Of a DNA stretch of 64,000 nucleotides, positions 41,986 through 51,629 are shown piece by piece. The stretch spans positions 1-64,000 of the forward strand of contig JBEVVS010000053.1 of NCBI GenBank assembly GCA_040507005.1, read 5' to 3'. The first letter of the stretch is position 1. Each line of letters starts with the position of its first letter. Under the pieces are notes generated by a model. That model was not told where the DNA came from. It saw nothing but the letters and a program-made list of their open reading frames with translations, and ran no database searches. This stretch comes from Thiodiazotropha sp040507005 (GTDB lineage: Bacteria; Pseudomonadota; Gammaproteobacteria; Chromatiales; Chromatiaceae). The translations under genes and the position numbers were made by a program.

Positions 41986-43008
41986 ATGAGTAAGCCAGTT
42001 ACAATTGCATTGGATGCCATGGGAGGGGATGTCGGCACGGACGCGGTGATTCCGGCTGCCAGGGAATACCTCCGTGGTGATCGGGAGACCGCTCTGATTC
42101 TGGTTGGTGATGAGAAGCTGCTGAAAAAGAAGCTGGGGCCGCATCCGTTTGGAGAAAGATTGCGCATCAAGCATGCATCCGAAACGGTTGCCATGGATGA
42201 ACTGCCCTCGAAAGCCCTGCGTAATAAAAAAGACTCATCGATGCGTGTCGCCATAGATCTGGTGAAGAGCGGCGAAGCGAATGCTTGTGTCAGTGCCGGC
42301 AATACCGGTGCCCTGATGGCCACCTCGCGCTTTGTTTTGAAGATGCTACCGAATATCGATCGGCCAGCGATCATCACAGCGCTGCCGTCAATTAGCGGTC
42401 AGACCTTTATGCTGGATCTTGGGGCAAACGTGGATTGCAGTGCCGAACACCTGTTTCAGTTTGCCGTTATGGGCAGTGAAACCGTGGCTGCAGTAACAGA
42501 CATAGCCAACCCGCGAATCGGGCTATTAAATATCGGGCAGGAAGAGATCAAGGGCAACGAGCAGGTAAAAGAGGCGCACGAACTATTACTGCAAAGTTCG
42601 CTTAACTATGTCGGATATGTAGAGGGTGATGACATCTACCAAGGGGGGACGGATGTTATCGTTGCCGATGGCTTTGTAGGCAACATTGCACTAAAGAGTA
42701 GTGAAGGTGTAGCGAAGATGATTCGCCACTTCATGACTCTCGAGTTCAAAAAGAATCCAGTGACAATGCTTGCGGGCTTAATCGCCATGCCGGTATTGAG
42801 AGCCTTTCGCAAGCGTATCGATCATCGGCGTTACAACGGCGCCAGCCTATTAGGATTGCGTGGCATCGTTATCAAAAGCCACGGTAGTGCAGACAAACTG
42901 GCCTTCATGAATGCCATAAGCATTGCGCGCAAAGAGGTTTCGTGCGATATCCCGCACCGCATCGCTGAACAGGTTAAAAATCATCTGGATAAAAGGGAAA
43001 TCGCTTGA
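41986..43008 (+). CDS. plsX: phosphate acyltransferase PlsX
   Basis: A 340-residue enzyme with the PlsX start IALDAMGGDVG, AGNTGALMA, MLDLGANVDC, DVIVADGFVGNIALK and final GLRGIVIKSHGSAD. It makes acyl-phosphate from acyl-ACP, the acyl donor for PlsY in phospholipid synthesis. Its TGA overlaps the TTG start of fabH (43005), so coupling of phospholipid and fatty-acid synthesis is expected. Confidence 0.96.
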   Translation: MSKPVTIALDAMGGDVGTDAVIPAAREYLRGDRETALILVGDEKLLKKKLGPHPFGERLRIKHASETVAMDELPSKALRNKKDSSMRVAIDLVKSGEANACVSAGNTGALMATSRFVLKMLPNIDRPAIITALPSISGQTFMLDLGANVDCSAEHLFQFAVMGSETVAAVTDIANPRIGLLNIGQEEIKGNEQVKEAHELLLQSSLNYVGYVEGDDIYQGGTDVIVADGFVGNIALKSSEGVAKMIRHFMTLEFKKNPVTMLAGLIAMPVLRAFRKRIDHRRYNGASLLGLRGIVIKSHGSADKLAFMNAISIARKEVSCDIPHRIAEQVKNHLDKREIA

Positions 43009-43973
43009 CCTATTCACGCATCACAGGTACCGGTGGTTATCTTCCCGAGAAAGTTGTCACCAACAAGGACCTTGAAAAGATCGTCGATACCACGGATCAG
43101 TGGATCGTGGAGCGTACGGGTATCCGTAAGCGTCATATCGCTGCGGAAGGTGAATATACCTGCGATCTTGCTGAGAAAGCCTCGCGCAAGGCCCTTGAGA
43201 TGGCTGGTCTTGAGCCCAGCGAAATCGACCTGATCGTTGTCGCGACGACCACCGCCGATCAGGTATTTCCCAGCACTGCCTGTCTCCTGCAGGCGCGTCT
43301 CGGCATTCGAGGACCTGCCGCCTTTGATGTTCAGGCGGTGTGCACCGGATTTGTTTATGCACTTGGTGTTGCCGATAATTTCATCCGCGCCGGAGCCGCG
43401 AAAAGAGCACTTGTGGTGGGTGCCGAAACTTTCTCCCGTATTCTCGACTGGAGCGATAGAAATACATGTGTGCTATTTGGCGACGGCGCCGGTGCGGTTG
43501 TAATCGAGGCGAGTGACGAACCCGGTATCATCTCGACCCACCTGCATGCGGACGGTGCCTATGAAAGCCTGCTGCGGGTTCCCACCGGGATCTCCAAAGG
43601 ATATGACGAAGTGCGGCAAGGAACGGCCTACGTCGAGATGCGGGGTAACGAGGTATTCAAGGTTGCAGTAACCACCTTGGGACGGATCGTGGATGAGACG
43701 CTGGCCGCGAATAACATGGAAAAGTCGGATATTGATTGGCTGATACCGCATCAAGCCAACATGAGAATCATCAACGCCACGGCGAGAAAACTGCAGACTC
43801 CGATGGATCGGGTAGTCGTTACCGTGGATGAACATGGCAATACTTCGGCGGCATCAGTACCCCTGGCATTGGATGTTGCGGTCAGAGATGGCCGAGTCAA
43901 GCGCGGCGAGACGATCCTCATGGAAGCATTTGGCGGTGGTTTTACCTGGGGTTCGGTGTTAGCGAAATTCTAG
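43005..43973 (+). CDS. fabH: beta-ketoacyl-ACP synthase III
   Basis: A 322-residue condensing enzyme starting at TTG 43005, which overlaps plsX by four bases. Catalytic Cys lies in DVQAVCTGFVYAL, His in WLIPHQANMRI and Asn in DEHGNTSAASVPLAL; RTGIRKRHIA near the start is typical. It condenses acetyl-CoA with malonyl-ACP to start type II fatty-acid synthesis. Normal length. Confidence 0.96.
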   Translation: MTYSRITGTGGYLPEKVVTNKDLEKIVDTTDQWIVERTGIRKRHIAAEGEYTCDLAEKASRKALEMAGLEPSEIDLIVVATTTADQVFPSTACLLQARLGIRGPAAFDVQAVCTGFVYALGVADNFIRAGAAKRALVVGAETFSRILDWSDRNTCVLFGDGAGAVVIEASDEPGIISTHLHADGAYESLLRVPTGISKGYDEVRQGTAYVEMRGNEVFKVAVTTLGRIVDETLAANNMEKSDIDWLIPHQANMRIINATARKLQTPMDRVVVTVDEHGNTSAASVPLALDVAVRDGRVKRGETILMEAFGGGFTWGSVLAKF

Positions 43974-43991
43974 GGGTTGAAATTTGAATCT

Positions 43992-44930
43992 ATGAGTAAT
44001 TCATTCGCTATCGTATTTCCTGGGCAGGGATCGCAATCCATCGGCATGTTGAGTGAACTGGCAGATGCCCATGCTATCGTCAGGCAAACCTACGCGGAGG
44101 CGGCGGAGGTCCTTGGTTATGACCTCTGGGATCTCATCCAGCAAGGTCCTGAGGAACAGCTCAATCAGACCATGAAAACCCAACCTGCAATGCTCGCTGC
44201 CGGCGTTGCTGTGTGGCGGACCTGGATAGATCAGGGTGGAGCCGACCCGCAGCTTATGGCGGGACACAGTTTGGGAGAGTATACCGCCCTGGTCTGTGCG
44301 GGCGCGTTAGAGTTTTCCGCTGCGGTCAAACTTGTGGCAGAGCGGGGTCGCTTTATGCAGGAGGCGGTACCCGAGGGCAGCGGTGGTATGGCGGCGATCC
44401 TGGGGCTCGATGATGAAAAGGTCAAAGCGGTCTGTTCCCAAGCGGCAACTGGCGACGTGGTTGAGGCGGTGAATTTCAACTCCCCGGGGCAGGTTGTCAT
44501 TGCCGGTGACAAGGCGGCTGTGGAGCGGGCCTGTGGACTTGCCAAAGAGGCAGGTGCGAAGCGGGCATTGCCACTGCCGGTGAGTGTGCCATCCCATTGC
44601 GCATTGATGAAACCAGCTGCAGAACGTTTGGGTCAACTGCTCAGTGAGACAGCTATCAACTCACCCACAATTGCTGTTATTCACAACGCCAGCGTCGAAT
44701 TCGCGGCTGATCCCGGATCAATACAAGCGCAACTCGAAGCGCAGCTCTACAGTCCGGTACGCTGGGTGGAGACGGTACAGAAGATGGCAGCCTCCGGTAT
44801 CTCCAATCTGCTTGAGGCTGGCCCCGGTAAGGTGCTTGCCGGCTTGACCAAAAGAATCGATCGCCAGCTTGTCGGACTGCCTCTGTTTGACAGCAAAAGC
44901 CTGACCCAAGCCCTGGAGGAATTGAAATGA
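43992..44930 (+). CDS. fabD: malonyl-CoA:ACP transacylase
   Basis: A 312-residue enzyme from ATG 43992 (MSNSFAIVFPGQGSQ); an in-frame TTG at 43977 is possible. The active-site Ser is in MAGHSLGEYTAL, the catalytic His in VSVPSHCALM and the Gln in FPGQGSQS. It loads malonate from CoA onto ACP. The fabG ATG overlaps its stop. Confidence 0.96.
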   Translation: MSNSFAIVFPGQGSQSIGMLSELADAHAIVRQTYAEAAEVLGYDLWDLIQQGPEEQLNQTMKTQPAMLAAGVAVWRTWIDQGGADPQLMAGHSLGEYTALVCAGALEFSAAVKLVAERGRFMQEAVPEGSGGMAAILGLDDEKVKAVCSQAATGDVVEAVNFNSPGQVVIAGDKAAVERACGLAKEAGAKRALPLPVSVPSHCALMKPAAERLGQLLSETAINSPTIAVIHNASVEFAADPGSIQAQLEAQLYSPVRWVETVQKMAASGISNLLEAGPGKVLAGLTKRIDRQLVGLPLFDSKSLTQALEELK

Positions 44931-45670
44931 ACCTGGAAAACGAAATAGCACTGGTAACAGGTGCCAGCCGAGGCATTGGTGCCGCCATAGCCGATGCCAT
45001 TGCAACGGCGGGGGCGACAGTGATCGGCACGGCGACTTCCGACAAGGGGGCGCAGGGGATAACGCAACGCTTTGAGTCTGCGGGCCAAGCGGGTTGTGGC
45101 ATGGTGCTGAATGTCACTGAAGCCAAATCCATCGATAGCCTTATCGAGGCGGTGAATAAAGATTACGGCGCTCCGACGATTTTGGTGAACAATGCCGGTA
45201 TCACCCGTGACAATCTTTTGATGCGCATGAAAGACGAGGAGTGGGAGGCGATTATCAATACCAATTTAAGCTCCGTGTTTCGTCTTAGCAAGGCGGTGTT
45301 GCGAGGCATGATGAAGGCGCGAAAAGGCCGTATAATCAACATCTCATCCGTGGTGGGCGTGATGGGGAATGCGGGTCAAAGCAACTATGCCGCTGCCAAG
45401 GCCGGGATTCATGGGTTTACCCGTTCTCTCGCTAGAGAAGTTGGATCGAGAGGGATCACGGTCAATTCCGTGGCGCCCGGTTTTATCGAGACCGATATGA
45501 CAAAAGAGTTACCTGAAGCTCAACGCAAGAGTCTCGAAGAGAATATCCCTTTGCACAAACTGGGGTTACCCGAGGATATCGCCAATGCTGTGTTGTTCCT
45601 GGCGGCAGAGTCTGGACGATATATCACTGGTGAAACACTCCATGTAAATGGCGGAATGTACATGAGTTGA
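44927..45670 (+). CDS. fabG: 3-oxoacyl-ACP reductase
   Basis: A 247-residue short-chain dehydrogenase: GASRGIG for NADPH, NNAGITRDNLLMRM, catalytic Ser in ISSVVGVMGN and YAAAK for Tyr/Lys. It reduces beta-ketoacyl-ACP in the elongation cycle. ATGA overlap with fabD shows coupling. About 200 bases, probably with an extra promoter, precede acpP. Confidence 0.96.
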   Translation: MNLENEIALVTGASRGIGAAIADAIATAGATVIGTATSDKGAQGITQRFESAGQAGCGMVLNVTEAKSIDSLIEAVNKDYGAPTILVNNAGITRDNLLMRMKDEEWEAIINTNLSSVFRLSKAVLRGMMKARKGRIINISSVVGVMGNAGQSNYAAAKAGIHGFTRSLAREVGSRGITVNSVAPGFIETDMTKELPEAQRKSLEENIPLHKLGLPEDIANAVLFLAAESGRYITGETLHVNGGMYMS

Positions 45671-45867
45671 TAAGACAAGGCCTTGAGTATGTCCTAACAA
45701 TCAACATTAACTAACAAAAATAAATCTATGTAATTTATACAAATATATACTCAATTAATGGTGTAATCCCTATCAGAGGATTGCGCTTTTCTCAACTGTG
45801 GTTTGTTACTACAATACCGCATCGGTCCTTTTCGAGGCCGTCGGATAATGCAGAGGAAATTAATAAC

Positions 45868-46101
45868 ATGAGCGATGTCGTAGAACGAGTTCGTAAAATT
45901 GTCGTAGAACAACTAGGCGTGAAGGAAGAAGAGGTAACCTTAGAGGCCTCTTTTGTCGATGATCTTGGCGCTGACTCTCTCGACACTGTGGAATTGGTAA
46001 TGGCCCTCGAAGAGGAATTCGAAACCGAGATTCCTGATGAGGAGGCTGAAAAGATTACAACTGTTCAGCTTGCTGTCGATTACATCAACGAACACAGTTA
46101 A
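45868..46101 (+). CDS. acpP: acyl carrier protein
   Basis: A 77-residue acidic protein from MSDVVERVRKIVVEQLG; AGAGGAAAT precedes the ATG, and the frame upstream to 45781 is not expected to be translated. The phosphopantetheine Ser is in DDLGADSLDTVELVMALE. It carries acyl intermediates for the surrounding fab enzymes. A hairpin terminator lies at its stop, letting ACP be expressed at a high, separate level. Confidence 0.97.
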   Translation: MSDVVERVRKIVVEQLGVKEEEVTLEASFVDDLGADSLDTVELVMALEEEFETEIPDEEAEKITTVQLAVDYINEHS

Positions 46102-46120
46102 TCTTTAGCCAAAGATTTTT
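46100..46120 (+). terminator. acpP terminator
   Basis: AATCTTT (46100-46106) and AAAGATT (46111-46117) with an AGCC loop, then T residues, beginning at the acpP stop. AT-rich, so probably a partial terminator. Confidence 0.6.
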
Positions 46121-46130
46121 CAATCTTCGT

Positions 46131-46173
46131 AGGCCGCCACGCTCTATCATTTGAAAGAGGCGCGGCCTTTTGC
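46131..46173 (+). terminator. second hairpin between acpP and fabF
   Basis: AGGCCGCCACGCTCT pairs imperfectly with AGAGGCGCGGCCT and is followed by TTTTGCTTTT, a plausible rho-independent terminator reinforcing the first hairpin. Confidence 0.7.
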
Positions 46174-46213
46174 TTTTCAGCAATACCACTCATTTTTTCG
46201 GGGGTAGTCATAT

Positions 46214-47455
46214 ATGACTGCAAGAAGGGTCGTCGTTACGGGTTTAGGCATGGTGTCACCTGTAGGACTGGATATTCCTACCTCATGGGAGAATATTCAG
46301 GCCGGCAAGAGTGGTATTCAACCCATCACCCATTTTGATGTTGAATCATTCTCGACCCAGTTTGGTGGTCCCATCTATGGCTTCGAGATTACAGACTACA
46401 TAGCGAAAAAAGAAGCCAAGAAAATGGATAAGTTTATCCATTACGGTATTGCTGCGGGTATACAGGCGATCAAGGATGCTGGGCTTGAAGTGACAGAGGA
46501 GAATGCCGACCGAATTGGCGTTCTGATCGGTTCCGGAATCGGTGGAATCACCGGTATCGAAAACAGCTATCAGTCCTACCTGGATGGTGGTCCGCGTAAA
46601 ATCTCACCCTTTTTCGTGCCCTCGAGCATCATCAACATGGTCTCAGGAAACCTCTCTATCATGTATGGGTTGAAGGGGCCGAACTACTCCATCGTCTCCG
46701 CATGCAGCAGCGGTGCCCACAGCATTGCCGAGGCGGCAATGATGATTCGTTATGGTCGCACCGATGTGATGATTGCCGGTGGCGCGGAGATGGCTACCTC
46801 TCCGGTGGGCCTTGGCGGATTCGCTGCAGCCCGCGCACTCTCCCGTCGCAATGACGATCCTCAGGGCGCCAGTCGTCCCTGGGACAAGGACCGGGACGGT
46901 TTTGTGCTCAGCGATGGCGCCGGTGTGGTGGTCCTGGAGGAGTACGAGCAAGCCAAGGCGCGTGGCGCCAAGATCTATGCGGAGCTGGCCGGGATCGGTA
47001 TGAACTCCGATGCCTATCACATGACCGCCCCTTCGGTGGACGGTTCCGGGGCTGCCAAGTGCATGCAGTTGGCACTTGAGGATGGTGGTATCAACATGGA
47101 TGAGGTCGATTACATCAATGCTCATGGGACATCCACCCCGGCCGGTGACGTGGCGGAGACAATGGCTGTGAAACGCGCTTTCGGTGATCACGCCTATAAG
47201 CTGTGTGTCAGCTCCACCAAGTCGATGACAGGCCACATGCTGGGCGCAGCGGGAGGTGCGGAGGCGGTCTATACCATCCTTGCGCTCCACCACCAGGTTG
47301 TGCCTCCCACCATCAATCTGCAAAACCAGGATCCGCAGTGCGACTTGGACTATGTGCCCAACACCGCGAGGGAGATGAAACTGGATGTGGTGATATCCAA
47401 CTCTTTCGGATTTGGCGGCACCAACGGTACCCTGGCTTTTCGTCGCCTGACCTGA
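46214..47455 (+). CDS. fabF: beta-ketoacyl-ACP synthase II
   Basis: A 413-residue condensing enzyme: RVVVTGLGMVSPVG at the start, catalytic Cys in SIVSACSSGAHSIAEA, and His residues in YINAHGTSTPAGD and KSMTGHMLGAAGG. It elongates acyl-ACP with malonyl-ACP and controls temperature-dependent unsaturation. The Cys-Ser-Ser after the nucleophile differs from the commoner Cys-Ala-Thr but keeps the nucleophile. pabC starts 13 bases after the stop. Confidence 0.96.
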   Translation: MTARRVVVTGLGMVSPVGLDIPTSWENIQAGKSGIQPITHFDVESFSTQFGGPIYGFEITDYIAKKEAKKMDKFIHYGIAAGIQAIKDAGLEVTEENADRIGVLIGSGIGGITGIENSYQSYLDGGPRKISPFFVPSSIINMVSGNLSIMYGLKGPNYSIVSACSSGAHSIAEAAMMIRYGRTDVMIAGGAEMATSPVGLGGFAAARALSRRNDDPQGASRPWDKDRDGFVLSDGAGVVVLEEYEQAKARGAKIYAELAGIGMNSDAYHMTAPSVDGSGAAKCMQLALEDGGINMDEVDYINAHGTSTPAGDVAETMAVKRAFGDHAYKLCVSSTKSMTGHMLGAAGGAEAVYTILALHHQVVPPTINLQNQDPQCDLDYVPNTAREMKLDVVISNSFGFGGTNGTLAFRRLT

Positions 47456-47468
47456 GGACGATGGCTCA

Positions 47469-48284
47469 TTGCTGATTAACGGCAAACCTGGTGAGCGGAT
47501 AGATTGCTCTGATCGTGGCCTGCAATATGGCGATGGTCTATTCGAGACATTGGCTGTCTACCAGGGGCGTCCCGCACAATGGCAGCGGCATATCACCCGG
47601 CTCAATTACGGCGAGTCGGTTCTCGGTCTGCCTGCAACAGATAAACAACTGCTCAAACAAGAGGCATTATCGCTCTGTGCGGGGCAGGATCGAGCAGTAT
47701 TAAAGATTATTCTCACCCGTGGCAGCGGGGGCAGGGGTTATGCGATACCGACTCTGTGCACACCTCAGCGCCTACTCAGCCTCCATCCCTGGCCGGATTA
47801 TCCACAAGCCTGGTACAGCGAAGGTCTCCGTCTCGGCGTCTGTCAGACCCGAATCGGTCGAAACAGCCAGCTCGCAGGTTTAAAACACCTGAATCGTCTG
47901 GAACAGGTGCTGGCCCGCAGTGAGTGTCAGGATGCACAGCTGGATGAGTGCCTGATGTTGGATGAACGGGAACAGGTGATTTGTGGCAGCCAAAGCAACC
48001 TTTTCATGATACGGGAGGGTATCCTCTACACTCCCGACTTGAGCCATTCTGGTATAGCGGGAGTAGTCAGAGAGCTGGTGATCGAAATCGCCGAAGAGCT
48101 CTCAATGCCGTTGCAGATCACTGAGTTGGATGTGCAAAGTCTACTCAATGCCGATGCCCTTTTTATGACCAATTCTTTGATGGGATTTACTCCAGTCGCG
48201 GAGTTTAATAAACAACGCTATGATTTGGATATCATACCGCTCGAGTTGCGCAGGCGAGTAGAGCGTGCATGCATGGCATCATAG
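47469..48284 (+). CDS. pabC: aminodeoxychorismate lyase
   Basis: A 271-residue fold-type IV PLP enzyme starting at TTG 47469 (MLINGKPGERIDCSDRGLQYGDGLFET). The Lys for PLP is in LAGLKHLNRLEQVLA, and the phosphate-binding end is FMTNSLMGFTPV. It converts 4-amino-4-deoxychorismate to p-aminobenzoate and pyruvate for folate. Its position between fabF and mltG is the usual one. Confidence 0.93.
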   Translation: MLINGKPGERIDCSDRGLQYGDGLFETLAVYQGRPAQWQRHITRLNYGESVLGLPATDKQLLKQEALSLCAGQDRAVLKIILTRGSGGRGYAIPTLCTPQRLLSLHPWPDYPQAWYSEGLRLGVCQTRIGRNSQLAGLKHLNRLEQVLARSECQDAQLDECLMLDEREQVICGSQSNLFMIREGILYTPDLSHSGIAGVVRELVIEIAEELSMPLQITELDVQSLLNADALFMTNSLMGFTPVAEFNKQRYDLDIIPLELRRRVERACMAS

Positions 48285-48408
48285 CCTTATGCCACTCCCT
48301 TCCCATCGCTGTGGTATCCGGCTTCACCCCAGGCTTTTTTCCAGTAGAATGGGATTATGCGTAAGGTCTATGCTTCACTGCGAATTTGTAAACTCAGCCT
48401 GGTGAGAA

Positions 48409-49410
48409 ATGCGGGTTAATCGACTCCTCGGAACCCTTATCTTCGTTGTCAGTATCCTGCTTGCCTGGGGCTGGATGGAGTATGAAGGTTTCATCAACAA
48501 CAGACTCAATCTGCCTGAGGAGGGGATCACCTATATTCTGCAACCGGGAATGACGGTAAGAAGCCTGGCGGATGATCTGCAGCAACGGGGTGTACTCGAA
48601 AAACCGTTGTTGTTGCGATTCGTTGCCCGTTGGCAGGGACAAGCGAGCAGACTCAAGGCCGGTGAGTATTTCCTGCCCGCGGACACAACACCACCGAAGC
48701 TGCTGGAAATCCTCAGTTCCTCTCAGGTGGTTCAGTATGCACTCACCATCATTGAAGGCTGGACCTTCGAACAGATGATGCAGGCGATCAGAAATAACCC
48801 TATATTGATACCCACCTTGAAAGATGTCGCCAATGACCAGGTGATGCAACACCTCGGTTTCGGTGACCTGCACCCCGAGGGGCGTTTCTATCCGGATACC
48901 TATCACTTTCCGCGAGGTACCAGTGACGAGGCGTTTCTCAAACGCGCTTACAAGCGCATGCAGGCGGTACTTGAGCAGGCCTGGCAGCAAAGACAAAAAA
49001 AACTGCCACTGAAAAATTCCTATGAGGCACTCATCCTGGCCTCGATTATCGAACGTGAGACCGGTTTGCCAGATGAGCGGGGCAAGATAGCAGGCGTTTT
49101 TACCAGACGGTTAGAAAAGGGCATGTTGTTGCAGACCGATCCCACGGTGATCTACGGCATGGGCGATAGTTTTGATGGCAATATCCGCAAGCGGGATCTC
49201 ACCCGTGACACTCCCTACAACACCTATCTGCATAAGGGACTGACACCCACACCGATTGCCATGCCCAGCGGTGCGGCGATTCATGCGGCACTGCATCCGC
49301 AAGATGGCAAATCACTCTATTTCGTTGCTACCGGGGATGGCGGACACTATTTCTCGGCAACACTCGAGGAGCACAACCGGGCGGTACGCAAGTATCAGTT
49401 GAAGAGATAA
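48409..49410 (+). CDS. mltG: endolytic transglycosylase MltG (YceG)
   Basis: A 333-residue inner-membrane protein: an N-terminal helix (LLGTLIFVVSILLAWGW), a LysM-like segment, then the YceG domain with catalytic Glu in LASIIERETGLPDERGKIAGVF and the ending TPTPIAMPSG...YFVATGDGGHYFS. It cleaves nascent glycan strands and sets their length. It lies between pabC and tmk, the conserved order. Confidence 0.95.
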   Translation: MRVNRLLGTLIFVVSILLAWGWMEYEGFINNRLNLPEEGITYILQPGMTVRSLADDLQQRGVLEKPLLLRFVARWQGQASRLKAGEYFLPADTTPPKLLEILSSSQVVQYALTIIEGWTFEQMMQAIRNNPILIPTLKDVANDQVMQHLGFGDLHPEGRFYPDTYHFPRGTSDEAFLKRAYKRMQAVLEQAWQQRQKKLPLKNSYEALILASIIERETGLPDERGKIAGVFTRRLEKGMLLQTDPTVIYGMGDSFDGNIRKRDLTRDTPYNTYLHKGLTPTPIAMPSGAAIHAALHPQDGKSLYFVATGDGGHYFSATLEEHNRAVRKYQLKR

Positions 49411-49424
49411 ACGAAACCAAGCTG

Positions 49425-50060
49425 ATGGCAAGAGGAAGATTCATTACAGTTGAGGGTGGTGAAGGCGCGGGAAAGAGCAGCAACCTGGCGTTTATTCAAA
49501 CCCAGCTCGAAGCCGCCGGTAAACAGGTATTGTTCACCCGGGAACCGGGAGGAACACCCCTGGGTGAGGCAATTCGTGAACTCCTTTTAGGACACAAGCA
49601 CACTGGGATGGCGGATGATACGGAGTTGCTGCTGATGTTCGCCGCCCGTGCCGAGCATCTTCAGCAAAAGATCCTTCCGGCCCTGGAGCAGGGGATATGG
49701 GTGTTGTGCGATCGCTTCACCGATGCAAGTTTTGCCTATCAGGGGGCTGGTAGGGGGCTCTCCCTTGAAAAGATTGCAGAACTGCAGAAGTTTGTTCAGG
49801 GAGAATTGCGCCCGGATCTGACCCTTCTCCTCGACTTGCCGGTGGAGTTAGGCTTGCAGCGTGCCGGAGAACGCTCCGAGCCCGATCGGTTTGAGCGAGA
49901 AACGCAAGATTTTTTCGAACGGGTGAGAAGCGGTTATTTACAGATCGCAAGGGAGGAACCGGGACGCGTGCGAGTCATCGATGCAGCGCCGGAATTGTCA
50001 CAGGTTCAGCAGCAGATCTCAGCGACGATTGGTCACTATCTGGAGAGTCTGGATGAGTGA
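49425..50060 (+). CDS. tmk: thymidylate kinase
   Basis: A 211-residue kinase: P-loop GGEGAGKSSN, DR(F/Y)-motif CDRFTDASFAYQGAGRG, TREPGGTPLGE and a lid region after GLQRAGERSEPDRFE. It phosphorylates dTMP to dTDP. Its end overlaps the start of holB by eight bases. Confidence 0.96.
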   Translation: MARGRFITVEGGEGAGKSSNLAFIQTQLEAAGKQVLFTREPGGTPLGEAIRELLLGHKHTGMADDTELLLMFAARAEHLQQKILPALEQGIWVLCDRFTDASFAYQGAGRGLSLEKIAELQKFVQGELRPDLTLLLDLPVELGLQRAGERSEPDRFERETQDFFERVRSGYLQIAREEPGRVRVIDAAPELSQVQQQISATIGHYLESLDE

Positions 50061-51057
50061 TTTACGCTATCAACGGCTGCCCTGGCAAGAGGCTCAGTGG
50101 CGTTTGCTGCAGCAAGCCCTGAACCAGGAGCGGTTGCCCCATGCACTGCTACTCTCCGGTCCTCCCGGATTGGGCAAGGAGCAGTTCATGCTCAGTTTTG
50201 CCCAGTCCCTGTTGTGCACGGATAGAGAGAGTGACGGCCTCGCCTGCGGGGTCTGCCGACATTGCCAACTGCTGCAGAGTGGTAGTCATCCTGACTTCAG
50301 ATGGCTGAGACCGGATGAGGAGAGCAAAAGCGGCGAGATAACGATTGAGGCGATACGCAACCTGACCGCCAGTGCCTCGCTAACTGCCCATGGGGGTTCT
50401 TATAAGGTTATCGCGGTAGAGCCGGCGCATCGCATGAACAATGCCGCGGCGAACAGTCTGCTCAAGACCCTGGAAGAGCCTACACCGGGGACAGTGATAA
50501 TGCTCCTGAGCGATCAGCCTGGCAGGCTTCTTCCTACCATACGCAGCCGTTGTCAGGGTATTCAGTTCCTGCCTCCGGATAGGTCAGAGTCCGTTCCGTG
50601 GCTGCGTGAAAAGATCAACCATGAGGATCCGGAGCTAATTTTGACCCTGGCAAACGGTGCCCCGCTCAAGGCCCTCCAGCTGGACAACAGCGAACTGATG
50701 AAGGCCCGTCGCGAGATGTTGAGCGGTTTTTTACAGCTCCCAGGGGGGAAGCGGGATCCGGTCAGCCTGGCAAGGGTATGGGGTGGTTTCGAGAGGAAAC
50801 TGCTATTGGAGTGGTTGGCGGGATGGGTGATCGACCTGATCCGTCTTCGTGAAGGAGTAGATAGCGAACTTCTCTTCAACCGAGATCTCACTCAAGCTTT
50901 GCAGAAAGCGGCCGACAAGTTAAACTCGAAGGCCCTTCATGGCTATCTGCTCCAGGTCTATGCGGCCAGGAGGAGTGTGGAGAGTAACCTAAACCCGCAG
51001 TTGGTCTTGGAAAAGTTGCTGATTTCCTGGTCTGATTGCGCTAAACGGGCAAACTAG
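50053..51057 (+). CDS. holB: DNA polymerase III delta' subunit
   Basis: A 334-residue protein from ATG 50053 (MSDLRYQRLPWQEAQWRLL), overlapping tmk; codons upstream to 49981 are spurious. AAA+ clamp-loader domain with SGPPGLGKEQF, a zinc module around CGVCRHCQLL and the sensor/arginine-finger segment IRSRCQGIQF. It is part of the complex that loads the beta clamp. It sits in the usual tmk-holB-pilZ-tatD order. Confidence 0.94.
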   Translation: MSDLRYQRLPWQEAQWRLLQQALNQERLPHALLLSGPPGLGKEQFMLSFAQSLLCTDRESDGLACGVCRHCQLLQSGSHPDFRWLRPDEESKSGEITIEAIRNLTASASLTAHGGSYKVIAVEPAHRMNNAAANSLLKTLEEPTPGTVIMLLSDQPGRLLPTIRSRCQGIQFLPPDRSESVPWLREKINHEDPELILTLANGAPLKALQLDNSELMKARREMLSGFLQLPGGKRDPVSLARVWGGFERKLLLEWLAGWVIDLIRLREGVDSELLFNRDLTQALQKAADKLNSKALHGYLLQVYAARRSVESNLNPQLVLEKLLISWSDCAKRAN

Positions 51058-51075
51058 ATAGAGACCGAGAACCCT

Positions 51076-51423
51076 ATGCCAGGCGGACCTAAACAGGGCA
51101 TACTATCGCTGACCATCAAGGATAAAAACGCCTTGTATGCGGCCTATATGCAATTTGTTGAATTTGGGGGGCTTTTTATCCCTACCACCAAGCAGTACCG
51201 GCTGGGTGACGAGGTCTTTATGCTGCTGACGCTGATGGATGAGACAGAGCGCCTGCCGGTAGCTGGAAAGATTATCTGGATTACCCCCGTGGGCGCCGAA
51301 GGCAATAGGGCAGCCGGTATCGGTGTCCAGTTCAGCGACCAGGACGGTGGTGCCGCACGCAACAAGATCGAGACCTATCTTGCCGGTGCCTTGAAATCGG
51401 ATCGACCCACCCATACACTTTGA
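51076..51423 (+). CDS. PilZ domain protein
   Basis: A 115-residue protein (ILSLTIKDKNALYAAYMQFVEFGGLFIPTT, YRLGDEVFMLLTLMDETERLPVAGKIIWITP, GIGVQF) matching the stand-alone PilZ of the holB-pilZ-tatD locus. The c-di-GMP-binding RxxxR and D/NxSxxG motifs are not evident, as in Pseudomonas PilZ, which works in type IV pilus assembly with FimX/PilB rather than by binding c-di-GMP. It is 18 bases downstream of holB. Confidence 0.9.
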   Translation: MPGGPKQGILSLTIKDKNALYAAYMQFVEFGGLFIPTTKQYRLGDEVFMLLTLMDETERLPVAGKIIWITPVGAEGNRAAGIGVQFSDQDGGAARNKIETYLAGALKSDRPTHTL

Positions 51424-51629
51424 TTCTCACCTGCCTAGATATTGAGCTTGTCATCCAACCATGGGCGAGATGACTAACTGAGCAACGAAGAAGTCTGAGC
51501 GCAGACAAATCTCAGCACCACACTAACGCTGCTGATGAATCTCCTACCTAGGCATATATATTCCGAGCTGAGTTCGTAGATGGGATTGCAACCCCCTCAA
51601 ATAAACGGTAACCACGACGGAAAACTTGC

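Noticed and set aside
46643..47485. 280-codon minus-strand frame opposite fabF
   Set aside because: fabF motifs are intact on the plus strand and the antisense product resembles nothing known.
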